Shown in pieces: positions 46,300 through 54,983 of a stretch of DNA of 57,375 nt. The stretch's first letter is position 1, and every line of letters starts with the position of its first letter. Below the pieces are notes generated by a model. That model was given only the letters and a program-made list of their open reading frames with translations. It made no database searches and was not told the DNA's origin. A program made the position numbers and the translations under genes. Source of the DNA: a virus; IMG/VR virus record IMGVR_UViG_3300025671_000076, positions 1 through 57,375 of that record, one strand, 5' to 3'.

Positions 46300-47217
46300 T
46301 TATGTTGGTAAGTTTCCGTTACCAAATACACATCTTGGATCAGAGAATCCAAAAGAGTATCTTTCTCTAGCTTTAAATCTAACATTTCCTGTATCGAAAT
46401 CACCTTCCATAGCAGTTTTAATTGGACTTCTAATGAAGTGTTTAAAACCGTTTGGAGCATCAGTCAAGATGAAGTATGAATCAGTGTCAGTTAAGAAGTT
46501 ATTAACTCTGTAACCTTCAGGAATCATTCCCATGTTTGCGATAGCATTGATGTCGTTATCAGCTGTGCCAACTCTTTGAGGAGACTTCATTAGTCTTTCA
46601 GCAGTAAATTGTAATTCTTTTGGAATTATCATTTTTCTGCCCATAAGAGCTATTTTTAAGCCTCTTTCATCAACGAAACCAGAGATATCGATTAACGATT
46701 GCTCTAAAGATGTTTCGTTAAGGTCAGCAGCAGTTGCTAAAACGTTCGAGAAAGTTCCACCAGTTGCAAGTGGGTGATTGTTCGCAATTAATGGAACACC
46801 GTCACCGCCATTGAAACCAGTAGCTCTTTGAGCGTTGTTAAGCACTGATGCAGCTTTAACTTGTTTAGTGTTAGACATAGATCTTGCAAGAGCTCTTGTG
46901 TATCTTGCAGCTAATCTATCATACAGATTATCTTCAATAGCTTCTTCAGTAATTGAGAATGCTAATGCGATAGTTTCGTGTGAGTATCTAGCAGTGAAAG
47001 TTTCAGTTGCTTGATCAAACACTACTCCAGCACCTTCTTGTTTAACTGGTGCAGAAGCGAAACCACTTAACATTACTTCTTCTTCAAAAGCTCTGTCAGA
47101 TGTTTCAGCTGGGAAAATTTCCGCGTGCTGATTTTCGTATCTGTTATATTCCAGGCCGAATAAAGCATTCAAACCCGGCTCTAGTTCTTTAACTAGTTGT
47201 GATCGTGATATTGCCAT
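46300..47217 (-). CDS. Major capsid protein, Mu gpT-like
   Basis: 305 residues. AEIFPAETSDRAFEEEVMLS, DQATETFTARYSHETIALAF, SITEEAIEDNLYDRLAARYT and ALARSMSNTKQVKAASVLNN, then LIANNHPLATGGTFSN and ELQFTAERLMKSPQRVGTAD match the Mu-like major head subunit (HK97 fold) found in abundant marine phages. It forms the icosahedral shell with scaffold, portal and the GroES-like chaperone encoded upstream. AAAGGAG precedes the ATG. Confidence 0.9.
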   Translation of the reverse strand: MAISRSQLVKELEPGLNALFGLEYNRYENQHAEIFPAETSDRAFEEEVMLSGFASAPVKQEGAGVVFDQATETFTARYSHETIALAFSITEEAIEDNLYDRLAARYTRALARSMSNTKQVKAASVLNNAQRATGFNGGDGVPLIANNHPLATGGTFSNVLATAADLNETSLEQSLIDISGFVDERGLKIALMGRKMIIPKELQFTAERLMKSPQRVGTADNDINAIANMGMIPEGYRVNNFLTDTDSYFILTDAPNGFKHFIRSPIKTAMEGDFDTGNVRFKARERYSFGFSDPRCVFGNGNLPT

Positions 47218-47232
47218 AGTTTATCTCCTTTA

Positions 47233-47823
47233 TTACGCTATACCTGTACCACTTCTAAAGAAGTGATTGTTGATTCTAACAAGAATGTTTCCGTTAGTCG
47301 CTGTAGTGTCAGAGTTATCTGGATCTTGCGAAATATCAATCGCTTGAACTACGAAAGTAGTTGCAGTTCCAGAAGTTCCTTGATCTAATTGCGCTTTCGA
47401 AATACCTGTTTGTGTAACTCCAGTAGTATTTGTTATACCGTAGTTTTTAAACAAGCCACTTCTTGCAAATATCCCACTTGAGTCTGCCAAAAATACTGCA
47501 TCTGGATCGTCAACAACGAAAGCAGTGATATTGCCTTCAGTTGGTGTAACTGAACCAGGGTAGTAGTTTTTGTAAGTAGGCTTCTGAGTTGTTGGGTCGT
47601 TATAGAACACCCCGTTGAATACTCCAATAACAGCAGTTTCAGGTGCTCCAGAAGGGTCATACTTTTCAATATTACCGTTAGAAGTTGGTACAACCAAATC
47701 TCCTTGGTAAATTGCAGTAGTGTCTCCGGCCTTAACTGTATATCTGTTTTGAGCTCCAACAAGTGGTGTACCGTCTAGTTTTCTGTACGGTCTAAGACCG
47801 AACTGTTCCGCTACGTTTGCCAT
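47233..47823 (-). CDS. Capsid-associated decoration-like protein
   Basis: 196 residues. QFGLRPYRKLDGTPLVGAQN, RYTVKAGDTTAIYQGDLVV, ETAVIVGFNGVFYNDPTTQK-like and ILVRINNHFFRSG match a head protein that I recall as lying directly before the Mu gpT-like capsid gene in marine phages, probably a decoration protein. Beta-rich with no membrane segment. AGGAGAA lies ahead of the start. Confidence 0.7.
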   Translation of the reverse strand: MANVAEQFGLRPYRKLDGTPLVGAQNRYTVKAGDTTAIYQGDLVVPTSNGNIEKYDPSGAPETAVIGVFNGVFYNDPTTQKPTYKNYYPGSVTPTEGNITAFVVDDPDAVFLADSSGIFARSGLFKNYGITNTTGVTQTGISKAQLDQGTSGTATTFVVQAIDISQDPDNSDTTATNGNILVRINNHFFRSGTGIA

Positions 47824-47893
47824 ATGTTTTTTCTCCTATTTAAACATTTATTACAATTAAGAGTTCCGATCGTAGGTAGTTATTACTAAAAAA

Positions 47894-48370
47894 TTAGTTT
47901 TTATTTCTACCACCAAAGGTAACTCTACTTTGCCTATCAATATTGATCGGCATTTCAGGTCGTTGTTCCTTCATTAGATCATTATCAACCGCGGTCATTT
48001 GATCTTGAGTAATTCTATTGAAATACTCGGCACGGCTTTTTAATATCTCTTCAGGTATCCTTGCCAACACAAGGCCTCCAATTCCAATACATCCTGCATA
48101 TTGTCCCTGCGAAATTGTCGGATATTTGTGAATATCAGCTGAGTTTTTAATCTCCTCTGCTCTTACAAATTCCCAACCTTCTCTGAATTTTTTAGTTACA
48201 TTAGCTGTATCCTCAAATCCAGCCACACTCGTTCTTATCCAACGATGGGCATAACCCTGTGGTGCAGGTGGTGCATCCAAACTGGATGGTGGAGCCCAGG
48301 CACTAGGTTTCTTTTCAGTATTTCTAGTTTCTGACTCGCGTGAGGTTCTTTTTATATTATCCATTTGCAT
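47894..48370 (-). CDS. Conserved head-module protein
   Basis: 158 residues. AWAPPSSLDAPPAPQGYAHR, WIRTSVAGFEDTANVTKKFR and EGWEFVRAEEIK recall a small conserved protein of marine phage head modules; charged and soluble. The end NIDRQSRVTFGGRNKN is basic. It lies between scaffold and decoration genes and overlaps the scaffold end by 14 bases. Minor capsid or assembly factor. Confidence 0.55.
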   Translation of the reverse strand: MQMDNIKRTSRESETRNTEKKPSAWAPPSSLDAPPAPQGYAHRWIRTSVAGFEDTANVTKKFREGWEFVRAEEIKNSADIHKYPTISQGQYAGCIGIGGLVLARIPEEILKSRAEYFNRITQDQMTAVDNDLMKEQRPEMPINIDRQSRVTFGGRNKN

Positions 48371-49331
48371 TCTCCTTCACGTATTTTGCGTATTCCTCTA
48401 GTGGCACCCCTAGTTTTTTAGCGATAACTATTTGTGACTTGGTGAGTTTCACTGATCGGCGTCCGCTTTGGTTTCTTTGTGCAGAAGCAACAGTCTGGAC
48501 GGGTTTCTTTTGCTCCTGTGGTTGACTAAATTTATGAGGAAAGTTTTCCTTCATAACTTTATCAATTTCATTATAATACTCATCACTCTCTGCGTCAAAC
48601 CCCTGCTCGACAAGATCTTGGTGAGCTTGAAACGCTGCACTCGTCATGATTCTATCTGAACCAAACCATTCATTCTTCTCAGCCCAGCTTTTTGCTTTGC
48701 TAGAAGGTTGTGCGTAAGTAGGATTTTGAGGTTGTTGAGTTTGTTCAGCTGCTTGAGATTTTGCTTTTTCTTCTTTAGCTTCCTCTTCTGCAGCAGTTAT
48801 TTTAACTTTTTCAGCTTCAACAGCTAATTGAGCAATTCTTGAGTTAGCTTCAGCTATTTTATCTGCATCTTGTTCAGCAATAGCATCTCTCAATACAGCT
48901 TTAGCTTTCTCCTGTTCAGCAGATACTCTTGCTGAAAATTGTTCAATATAACTTTTGCTTGTTTTAGAGAATCTAGTATTAGTGTTATCTAATTCTTTTT
49001 TAATGCTTTGTGCATAATCGATAGCAGCTTTTTCTCTTCTTTCAGCTTCTCTAACTTTAAAAGTTAACTTATCAATTCTTCGTTTTACTTTTTCTGAGAC
49101 ATCAGATAAATCATCAACCTTTAATTCTGATTTAGATTCTTCTGTTTGTTCAACTGTGATTCCTTCAATACCTTCTTTTTTAGGTTCTGTGTAACCTAAA
49201 TCAACTTCTTCGTTAGGTAATTGAGGTTCAGTAGATTCTGTTTTTTGTTCTTCAACTTCTACTGATTGTTCGTTTACACCGTCAGTGTCTAATTCCACCT
49301 GTGGTGATTTTTTAGTTTCTTCTAGTTCCAT
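48357..49331 (-). CDS. Scaffolding protein
   Basis: 324 residues. The first 90 residues are very acidic. Then KVKRRIDKLTFKVREAERRE begins a long helical region (SIKKELDNTNTRFSKTSKS, EQEKAKAVLRDAIAEQDADK). The C-terminus is basic (NQSGRRSVKLTKSQIVIAKK), as in scaffolds that bind coat protein through a basic end. It is directly before the capsid genes and would be lost or degraded during maturation. Confidence 0.8.
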   Translation of the reverse strand: MELEETKKSPQVELDTDGVNEQSVEVEEQKTESTEPQLPNEEVDLGYTEPKKEGIEGITVEQTEESKSELKVDDLSDVSEKVKRRIDKLTFKVREAERREKAAIDYAQSIKKELDNTNTRFSKTSKSYIEQFSARVSAEQEKAKAVLRDAIAEQDADKIAEANSRIAQLAVEAEKVKITAAEEEAKEEKAKSQAAEQTQQPQNPTYAQPSSKAKSWAEKNEWFGSDRIMTSAAFQAHQDLVEQGFDAESDEYYNEIDKVMKENFPHKFSQPQEQKKPVQTVASAQRNQSGRRSVKLTKSQIVIAKKLGVPLEEYAKYVKENANG

Positions 49332-49358
49332 AGTAGCTCCTGTTTTAATTGCGTATGT

Positions 49359-49826
49359 TTAGTATGCGTGCAAGATATCCTCCGGATTGTTAATCTTAGC
49401 GATTATCTCGTCATCGTTTAGAATACGAACTTCTCCGCCTTCTATTTTAAATCTAGATCCAGCGTACCTTCCAAAGATAACCCAATCTCCTTTTTGACAC
49501 CAAGGTCCGTTAGGAAATTTTTCTTTGTCTTTGTAGCATAGATCCCCCATCTTCAATACGTATGCACATACGGTTGTCATCTGTATTGTTTCTTGAGTTG
49601 TATCAGCAAGATATAGACCGCCTTTAGTTTTTTTAGGACCAGCATATGGTAAAACTAAAATACGATAACCTGTAGGAGATGGAAGCCTGTCAAGAAGATT
49701 TTTATCCTTCTCTACATTCTTTGCATCTAATACGGTATTTTCTATTTCGTCTCGTGATTTGTAAGCATTAAGTAATGCTTCTGTTTTTTTAGGTACTTCC
49801 TTTGAAGTCTCTAAGTTCTTTGTCAT
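49359..49826 (-). CDS. GroES-like co-chaperonin
   Basis: 155 residues. TGYRILVLPYAGPKKTKGG (about 52-70) includes the mobile-loop position and LYLADTTQETIQ; then VCAYVLKMGDLCYKDKEKF, PWCQKGDWVIFGRYAGSRF and VRILNDDEIIAKI follow the Cpn10 order of strands. Bacterial GroES has about 97 residues. Here an extra 50-residue N-terminus and a short insertion are present. As with T4 gp31, it may adapt the host GroEL chamber to fold the capsid protein encoded just downstream. It overlaps 49789-50007. Confidence 0.9.
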   Translation of the reverse strand: MTKNLETSKEVPKKTEALLNAYKSRDEIENTVLDAKNVEKDKNLLDRLPSPTGYRILVLPYAGPKKTKGGLYLADTTQETIQMTTVCAYVLKMGDLCYKDKEKFPNGPWCQKGDWVIFGRYAGSRFKIEGGEVRILNDDEIIAKINNPEDILHAY

Positions 49827-50007
49827 TTAGTTGCTCCTGTTTTTTCTGCAGGTCATTAAGATCCTGAAGCAAAGACTCTAGGCCTTTGATTTGTCCTCTA
49901 ATATAATGAAGTTGCTCTAATTTGTCAACAGAGTACACAAGAGTATCTTTAAGAGAATCTATTCTCTTATCAACTAGTCTTTTTATTAATTGATAGTCTA
50001 ATTCCAT
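49789..50007 (-). CDS. Small coiled-coil protein
   Basis: 72 residues, nearly all helix (IDSLKDTLVYSVDKLEQLHY, IKGLESLLQDLNDLQKKQEQ). A heptad-like coil. It overlaps the co-chaperonin start by 38 bases and its start overlaps the methyltransferase stop. A head or assembly factor by position. No family recognised. Confidence 0.6.
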   Translation of the reverse strand: MELDYQLIKRLVDKRIDSLKDTLVYSVDKLEQLHYIRGQIKGLESLLQDLNDLQKKQEQLNDKELRDFKGST

Positions 50008-50585
50008 TAATTTCTTTTAAGTGCTATTTTATTTTTACCTTGTTTTAGTAACATAAAACCATATTCATTTACAATTATTTTTAAAATTGTATCCATATCA
50101 TACTTAGGATAATCATCAAAGACGAACACCGTACCAGCATGAGATCGTTCAGCAAAAAATACAGATTCTTTAATCACATCAAAAGACTTATGGGGTCCAT
50201 CAAAATGAACTAAATCATATTTGTTAATTATCTCTTTTTCATTTCTATAAATAGGAACACCATCTGGAAAACGTTTCATAAATTCATCATCACCCATAGG
50301 AAACAATGTAAAATTTTCATAATCAATATCTTTTATTAATTGTAGCTTCATACTGTTGGTATAATCACAAGTATAAGATCCTGAATTATCGTAATGTTCA
50401 TAATTTAAATTACCGTATGGATCTATTCCAATATGCCAATGATTTTTATTTTTAAGAGCATCTAAAATTAATTTAGTTCCAGCTCCTTGTCTAACACCTA
50501 TTTCACAAGTAAATAGTTTTTCATTTTCTAAACTATCACAAGCTTGTTTTAGAATTTCGTATTCAACACTATCACCTTGAATCAT
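50007..50585 (-). CDS. Class I SAM-dependent methyltransferase-like protein
   Basis: 192 residues. CEIGVRQGAGTKLILDAL (SAM-binding loop), WHIGIDPYGNL, YDLVHFDGPHKSFDVIKES and GTVFVFDDYPKYD follow the motif order of Methyltransf_24-type enzymes. These often act on surface sugars or small molecules. It lies between head genes, where it may modify phage or host molecules. Target unknown. Confidence 0.8.
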   Translation of the reverse strand: MIQGDSVEYEILKQACDSLENEKLFTCEIGVRQGAGTKLILDALKNKNHWHIGIDPYGNLNYEHYDNSGSYTCDYTNSMKLQLIKDIDYENFTLFPMGDDEFMKRFPDGVPIYRNEKEIINKYDLVHFDGPHKSFDVIKESVFFAERSHAGTVFVFDDYPKYDMDTILKIIVNEYGFMLLKQGKNKIALKRN

Positions 50586-50599
50586 GCAAGGGTTATATA

Positions 50600-50749
50600 C
50601 TAATTGTAGGGTTTGTAAATAGACTTAATTTTTCCTTGAGCTACTAATTTTTTACGATCGCCTTTAGTTAATTTAGAATAATCTATTTCAACTTCTTTGT
50701 TTAAAACTAAAGGTTTTTTCTTAAATAAATTTTTAATCCACTTAAACAT
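50600..50749 (-). CDS. 49-residue basic protein
   Basis: ATG at 50749 shares bases with the stop of the holin-like gene (TAATG). MFKWIKNLFKKKPLVLNKEV then DYSKLTKGDRKKLVAQGKIK, amphipathic and basic; a small protein type I have seen near holin genes in marine phages. Possibly membrane-surface bound. Confidence 0.55.
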   Translation of the reverse strand: MFKWIKNLFKKKPLVLNKEVEIDYSKLTKGDRKKLVAQGKIKSIYKPYN

Positions 50750-51126
50750 TACTTTCTTTTTATTAAATCAGTTGCTTTAAGTCCGTAAACGCTCGCTATG
50801 ACGCCCACAAAAATTGTTTGATACCAAAATGGTAACTGTGAAAAGTATTCAAAAAACAATTGCATTTTTTCCATAGCTGCTGGGTCATCTGAAAATACTG
50901 CCCACGCTAAAAGTACAATGGGTGCTGAAAGTAATAATAAAATAAATTCGTCTTTCCAGTCCGATTGCCTTGCTTCTAATAATTTGCCTTGATACTCGGC
51001 TTCACCATTTGCCATTTTTTCTGCATGACGCATTTGTGCATCCGCCATTAACATTTTAGTTTTTTGACGATTTTTAAATATATGAGAGCCAGCTTGAACG
51101 GCTAATTTAATAGCACCGAACCACAT
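50749..51126 (-). CDS. Holin-like membrane protein
   Basis: 125 residues. A charged helical N-terminus (KNRQKTKMLMADAQMRHAEK) and two predicted spans (FILLLLSAPIVLLAWAVFS near 61-79, WYQTIFVGVIASVYGLKA near 101-118). The order helix, EWKD-like DWKDEF, span, span recalls the 3TM-type holins found in gene transfer agents and marine phages. It would permeabilise the membrane for the M15 endolysin. Alternatively a small membrane structural protein. Confidence 0.65.
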   Translation of the reverse strand: MWFGAIKLAVQAGSHIFKNRQKTKMLMADAQMRHAEKMANGEAEYQGKLLEARQSDWKDEFILLLLSAPIVLLAWAVFSDDPAAMEKMQLFFEYFSQLPFWYQTIFVGVIASVYGLKATDLIKRK

Positions 51127-51752
51127 TAGAATACTCCCTTAAATCCTGTTCCTCTTATTGCTGCTTTGGTTCCTCTAACTCTTATAGACTTACCATTACT
51201 TGCTTGCACTACTGAACAAGGTGGATTAGATCCATCTGGACATAATCCTCCTCCACTGTCTCCACCTAATTGAGTAAAGGTAGGTCTAGCAGGTGAATAA
51301 TCATTTAAATTTTTTCGATTGTTTATTCCTAATGAATCTAATTTATTAGACACAGTTCCTGTAAGAGGTTCAATAATATTTTTGGCTACCCTCATTGCAC
51401 CTAAAGGTATATCTAAAGCTTTACTAACTCCAAATGTTGCAACATTTTTTAAAACTCCAGCTCCTTTAATCGCTGTATCTAAAGGACTTGGTCTATCAAT
51501 TAATTTTTCTGCAGCTCTAACGTTACCTGCTCTTACTTGAGCTCTTTGATTTGCATTTTGTTGTGGACTTCCTTTATCTTGAGCAGGGCCTACACTTCCG
51601 TAACCTCTACTAGCTCTTTCCTGTGCTCTTTCAGGAGCACCCATATCAGCCCCACCACCATATCTCATTTTGATTGGTGGTACGTTGGGGTTTGGGCCTC
51701 TTAGTGGTGGAGGCCCTGATCTTTTGCCAGAAATTTTATGCTTTTTTGACAT
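51126..51752 (-). CDS. Hypothetical virion-module protein
   Basis: 208 residues, Pro/Gly/Arg-rich (KISGKRSGPPPLRGPNPNVP, GGGADMGAPERAQERASRG), a low-complexity N-terminal half followed by a helical segment (IKGAGVLKNVATFGVSKALD) and a short Cys pair (GLCPDGSNPPCSVVQ). No family recognised. The start overlaps 51736-52203 by 17 bases. Head-associated by position. Confidence 0.55.
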   Translation of the reverse strand: MSKKHKISGKRSGPPPLRGPNPNVPPIKMRYGGGADMGAPERAQERASRGYGSVGPAQDKGSPQQNANQRAQVRAGNVRAAEKLIDRPSPLDTAIKGAGVLKNVATFGVSKALDIPLGAMRVAKNIIEPLTGTVSNKLDSLGINNRKNLNDYSPARPTFTQLGGDSGGGLCPDGSNPPCSVVQASNGKSIRVRGTKAAIRGTGFKGVF

Positions 51753-52203
51753 TTTTATTTTTCTTTAATGCTGCAAAGTCCGCACCTGTAATTTTATTTG
51801 GTGGTGGAGCTGCCGCTGCAATCTTTTGTTGTTTAGGTGATAACTTAGTTTCGCCACCTGTAGATTTTTTATCTGTTTTAAATTTATTTTTAGCTGTTTC
51901 GTATCCAATACCAATTCCAGAACCAACTTTAATTGTTAGATCAGCTATTCTTCCAATTGGAGATCTTTTAAAAGCAGTTTTAAATATGTTTTTAGTTGCT
52001 GATTTTAATTTTTTTCTTCTATTTGTAAATGTATCTTCTTTTGCAGGTTTATTTGAAGATAGCGTCATTCTTCTATTAGTAAATTCATCAGTTGAAGATA
52101 ATTTTAATCTTCTATTTATAAATTCAGTACTTGGACTGTTTTTATTTACTGTTGTGTATAAATTTTTATAAAGGTTATCTAGCCCCAGTTTTTTTCCCGA
52201 CAT
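51736..52203 (-). CDS. Small repeat-containing virion-module protein
   Basis: 155 residues from ATG 52203 (GGAG ahead). Residues about 20-60 hold three copies of a short motif, TEFINRRLKLSS, DEFTNRRMTLSS and DTFTNRRKKLKS, which may bind the same partner three times. The middle is helical with a Gly-rich patch (IKVGSGIGIGYETAK). Overlaps the portal gene end by 29 bases. Confidence 0.55.
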   Translation of the reverse strand: MSGKKLGLDNLYKNLYTTVNKNSPSTEFINRRLKLSSTDEFTNRRMTLSSNKPAKEDTFTNRRKKLKSATKNIFKTAFKRSPIGRIADLTIKVGSGIGIGYETAKNKFKTDKKSTGGETKLSPKQQKIAAAAPPPNKITGADFAALKKNKNVKKA

Positions 52204-54514
52204 TTGTTTTCTCCATTTTTTCTCGAGCAACTTCTAATCTCTTATCAGATTGCTCATCTTGTGTTTCTAATTTTAATTTATCAAAATCTAATTTCTCATC
52301 AAACTGATCCTGATTCTGTTCTATTTTCATTGTACCCTCTTGAGCACGTCTTTGTAAATCCATAGCTCTTAAGTCTAATTCTCTTTGTTTCAACATGATT
52401 ACAGGGTCGCTTTTTTGAGCATCCATCATAGTTTCGTTCTGTGCTAGCTCTGCAGTTATCTGTGCAATCCTTTTTGCTACTTCAGAATTGTACATAGATT
52501 GAAATGCTTGTGGATTTTGTTGTGCCATAGCCATTAAATTAGGATCTTGTTGCATCATAGCCATAACTTCAGCAGATGCTTTCATAGAAACGTGTTGAGA
52601 GATGTGTCCTTGTAGATTTGCATACACCATAGGGTTAATTTGCACCATTCTAGTTCTCATAAACGCAGAATGGGCTGCAATATGTGCGTCATGGTCTTGA
52701 TCTGGATATGCAGTCATCGGTAACATCTGTAAAGCTTCCATATTTTCAATTGCAGGGTCTTTTGGAAACGGTTTTTGCTCTGGTTTTAGGATTTGAGGTA
52801 TTTCTTTAGTGCCTAAAGCCTCATAAACACGTCTATAAGCTTCATGTAGGTTGTGAAGTTGTGGATTTGACTGCGCAATTTGTAATTGTGTTTGTGCTAA
52901 TGTCACTCTTTGCGACATTGAGAAGATATTTGGGTCTGCAACCGGTAAAATATCTACTCGGTCGTCAAAATCTACCACTTTAATGACTCTCTCAGCCCCG
53001 TAGACAGCGTATGGATACTCAGGTGGTAGGTATTCAGCTATAATTTGACCTAAAAGCTTAAATTCTTGCTTCATTGCATAGTAACAACGCTTGTGAATAG
53101 CGCTCATTACCCTAGAACCTCTCTCTAAAAGAGCAATTGTAGTCCCAACAGCTGCCGCTTGGTTACCATCACCGACTTGATTGTCAGCAATTGATGCAAA
53201 TCTTCTTCCTGCATCTACACAAAAACCTAAAAGATTAAATAAAGTTGTGCTTGGTTCTTTAAAAGGTAGTAATTGAAACTGATCTCTGATGTTTCCACCT
53301 GGTGCATCAACGTCTCTGAACTCTCCAGGTTGAATTGGTTGGTCATCATCTCTAATTCTCATGCCTCTAGACTTAAATCCAGCAGGTAAGTTTGATAATG
53401 TACCCGCATCAAGTAGCTGTCTTAGAGCAGTAGTTGCTGTTCGAGACAGGCCACCGATCATGTGAATTAAACCAAAACCATAAAATCCTAAACCAGGTAA
53501 GAATTTGTAATGTGAAAAATATTCTTTTCTAATAAATTTGTTATCACCTTCTCTGTAATTTCTATAAATAGATAAAATTTGTCTTGTACCTTCTTCAATA
53601 GTTACGACATAAGGTATTTTAATATTAATTTTGTCTTCGTCATTCTCTGCAATGTAGTCAGATAAGTCTAAATCCACATGCATTTCTAAAACATTGTATA
53701 TATAATCTTTTGATTCAACAGGTTTAATACCTTCTAGTTCATTGTACTTATCTTGAATTTTGTTTTCTTTTTTTTGAGGTTTCATTAGATCTACTTGTCT
53801 ATAAAAACCTGCTGCCATTTTCTTTAATAAATCATTTTCAGATTGTTTTAATACATGTGTAATTCTTGGTGCATCTTTTAAGTCGGTTGCATAATACGGT
53901 ACGACTAAATCTTCTGCAGGTATAAATTTAGATACTGCTCTTTCTAATACTGAATCGTAATATATTTTTTTAAATGCAGAACCTGCAAGTGGTAAATAAA
54001 ATAACAACTGATCAAACTCTGGAGTATACTCTTCCATCTTCTCCATGATTTGAAAGTTCATGAAATCTTTTACTCTTTGTGCTTGAGCTTCAGTTTGTTC
54101 GTTTTGTAATCCAACAATTTTAGTTTTTACTGGACCATCACTGGGTAATAATTCTTTGTAAGCTTGTGCTTGAAATTGTGTAACGGCTTCCGATAACAAA
54201 GGATGAGTAACATTACTTGCACCTTTGAAAGGTTGTGTAGTCGATTTATATTTAAACCCTAAAAGGTCTAAACCATTTCTGTACGTATCTTCCCAATCTT
54301 TTCTTGATTCTCTATCGCTATCATATTCAGAAATTAAATCTGAAGCTAATTGTGATAAAGCTTTGTCATCAATATCTTCTGCAATGTTTGCATAGAAGTC
54401 CTGTTCAGATTCTTCTGTTACTTCTTCTTCACCTTCTTCAGGTGGCAAAGTTACAACAGCTTCTTCTTCAACATCAACTTCTTCGTTGATTGGATTATCG
54501 GATTCAATAGCCAT
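52175..54514 (-). CDS. P22-like portal protein
   Basis: 779 residues. ASDLISEYDSDRESRKDWED, YKSTTQPFKGASNVTHPLLS, VTQFQAQAYKELLPSDGPVK, GLGFYGFGLIHMIGGLSRTA and DVDAPGGNIRDQFQLLPFKE follow the P22 portal pattern, a dodecamer ring at one vertex through which DNA passes. The C-terminal 200 residues are helical and Gln/Met-rich (MMQQDPNLMAMAQQNPQAFQ), like the P22 barrel. It is the second-largest head gene and precedes the scaffold block. Confidence 0.85.
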   Translation of the reverse strand: MAIESDNPINEEVDVEEEAVVTLPPEEGEEEVTEESEQDFYANIAEDIDDKALSQLASDLISEYDSDRESRKDWEDTYRNGLDLLGFKYKSTTQPFKGASNVTHPLLSEAVTQFQAQAYKELLPSDGPVKTKIVGLQNEQTEAQAQRVKDFMNFQIMEKMEEYTPEFDQLLFYLPLAGSAFKKIYYDSVLERAVSKFIPAEDLVVPYYATDLKDAPRITHVLKQSENDLLKKMAAGFYRQVDLMKPQKKENKIQDKYNELEGIKPVESKDYIYNVLEMHVDLDLSDYIAENDEDKINIKIPYVVTIEEGTRQILSIYRNYREGDNKFIRKEYFSHYKFLPGLGFYGFGLIHMIGGLSRTATTALRQLLDAGTLSNLPAGFKSRGMRIRDDDQPIQPGEFRDVDAPGGNIRDQFQLLPFKEPSTTLFNLLGFCVDAGRRFASIADNQVGDGNQAAAVGTTIALLERGSRVMSAIHKRCYYAMKQEFKLLGQIIAEYLPPEYPYAVYGAERVIKVVDFDDRVDILPVADPNIFSMSQRVTLAQTQLQIAQSNPQLHNLHEAYRRVYEALGTKEIPQILKPEQKPFPKDPAIENMEALQMLPMTAYPDQDHDAHIAAHSAFMRTRMVQINPMVYANLQGHISQHVSMKASAEVMAMMQQDPNLMAMAQQNPQAFQSMYNSEVAKRIAQITAELAQNETMMDAQKSDPVIMLKQRELDLRAMDLQRRAQEGTMKIEQNQDQFDEKLDFDKLKLETQDEQSDKRLEVAREKMEKTNVGKKTGAR

Positions 54515-54930
54515 TATGTAATTTTAGTTTTTTTATTCTTTCCCATTTTGCATTTAGCCATGACGTATTTTCCATTTTTAGCATACATCATTCCGCCAGC
54601 TTTAGCGCCACCCATGCCAAATTCAAAAGCATCATCAGTATCACCAAAATATCTTGTTTTTTGTCCGCCTGTTGTATTAGCAACAGGACTAGTTAAGAAA
54701 TTTTTGATTTTATCCATCATACCAATCTTGCCTTGTTTAACGCCTTTGCCACCCTTCATAATTGGGTCGTCGTATCTTTTTCTGTATATGTTGCTTAATG
54801 CACTTCCTCTGCCTTTATCAATATTGATTCCGGTATCTTTACCACCAAGCATTTTAGACGCTCCGTAAGCTGCAGCTCCAATGGCCGCTGCCTTACCAGC
54901 TTTCTTCAACATTTTTTTTAACTTAGCCAT
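54514..54930 (-). CDS. Small basic virion-region protein
   Basis: 138 residues with a Lys-rich N-terminus (MAKLKKMLKKAGKAAAIGAA) and a Gly/Met-rich C-terminus (GGAKAGGMMYAKNGKYVMAK, then CKMGKNKKTKIT). The 'AGGMM-YA-GKYV' ending is a motif seen in other virion proteins of marine phages. It overlaps the portal start by one base. It may be a minor head protein or DNA-binding. Confidence 0.6.
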   Translation of the reverse strand: MAKLKKMLKKAGKAAAIGAAAYGASKMLGGKDTGINIDKGRGSALSNIYRKRYDDPIMKGGKGVKQGKIGMMDKIKNFLTSPVANTTGGQKTRYFGDTDDAFEFGMGGAKAGGMMYAKNGKYVMAKCKMGKNKKTKIT

Positions 54931-54983
54931 AATTGTCTCCTATAGGTTTATTACAGCAGTGTAAAGCATTTTATGCCAAAAAT

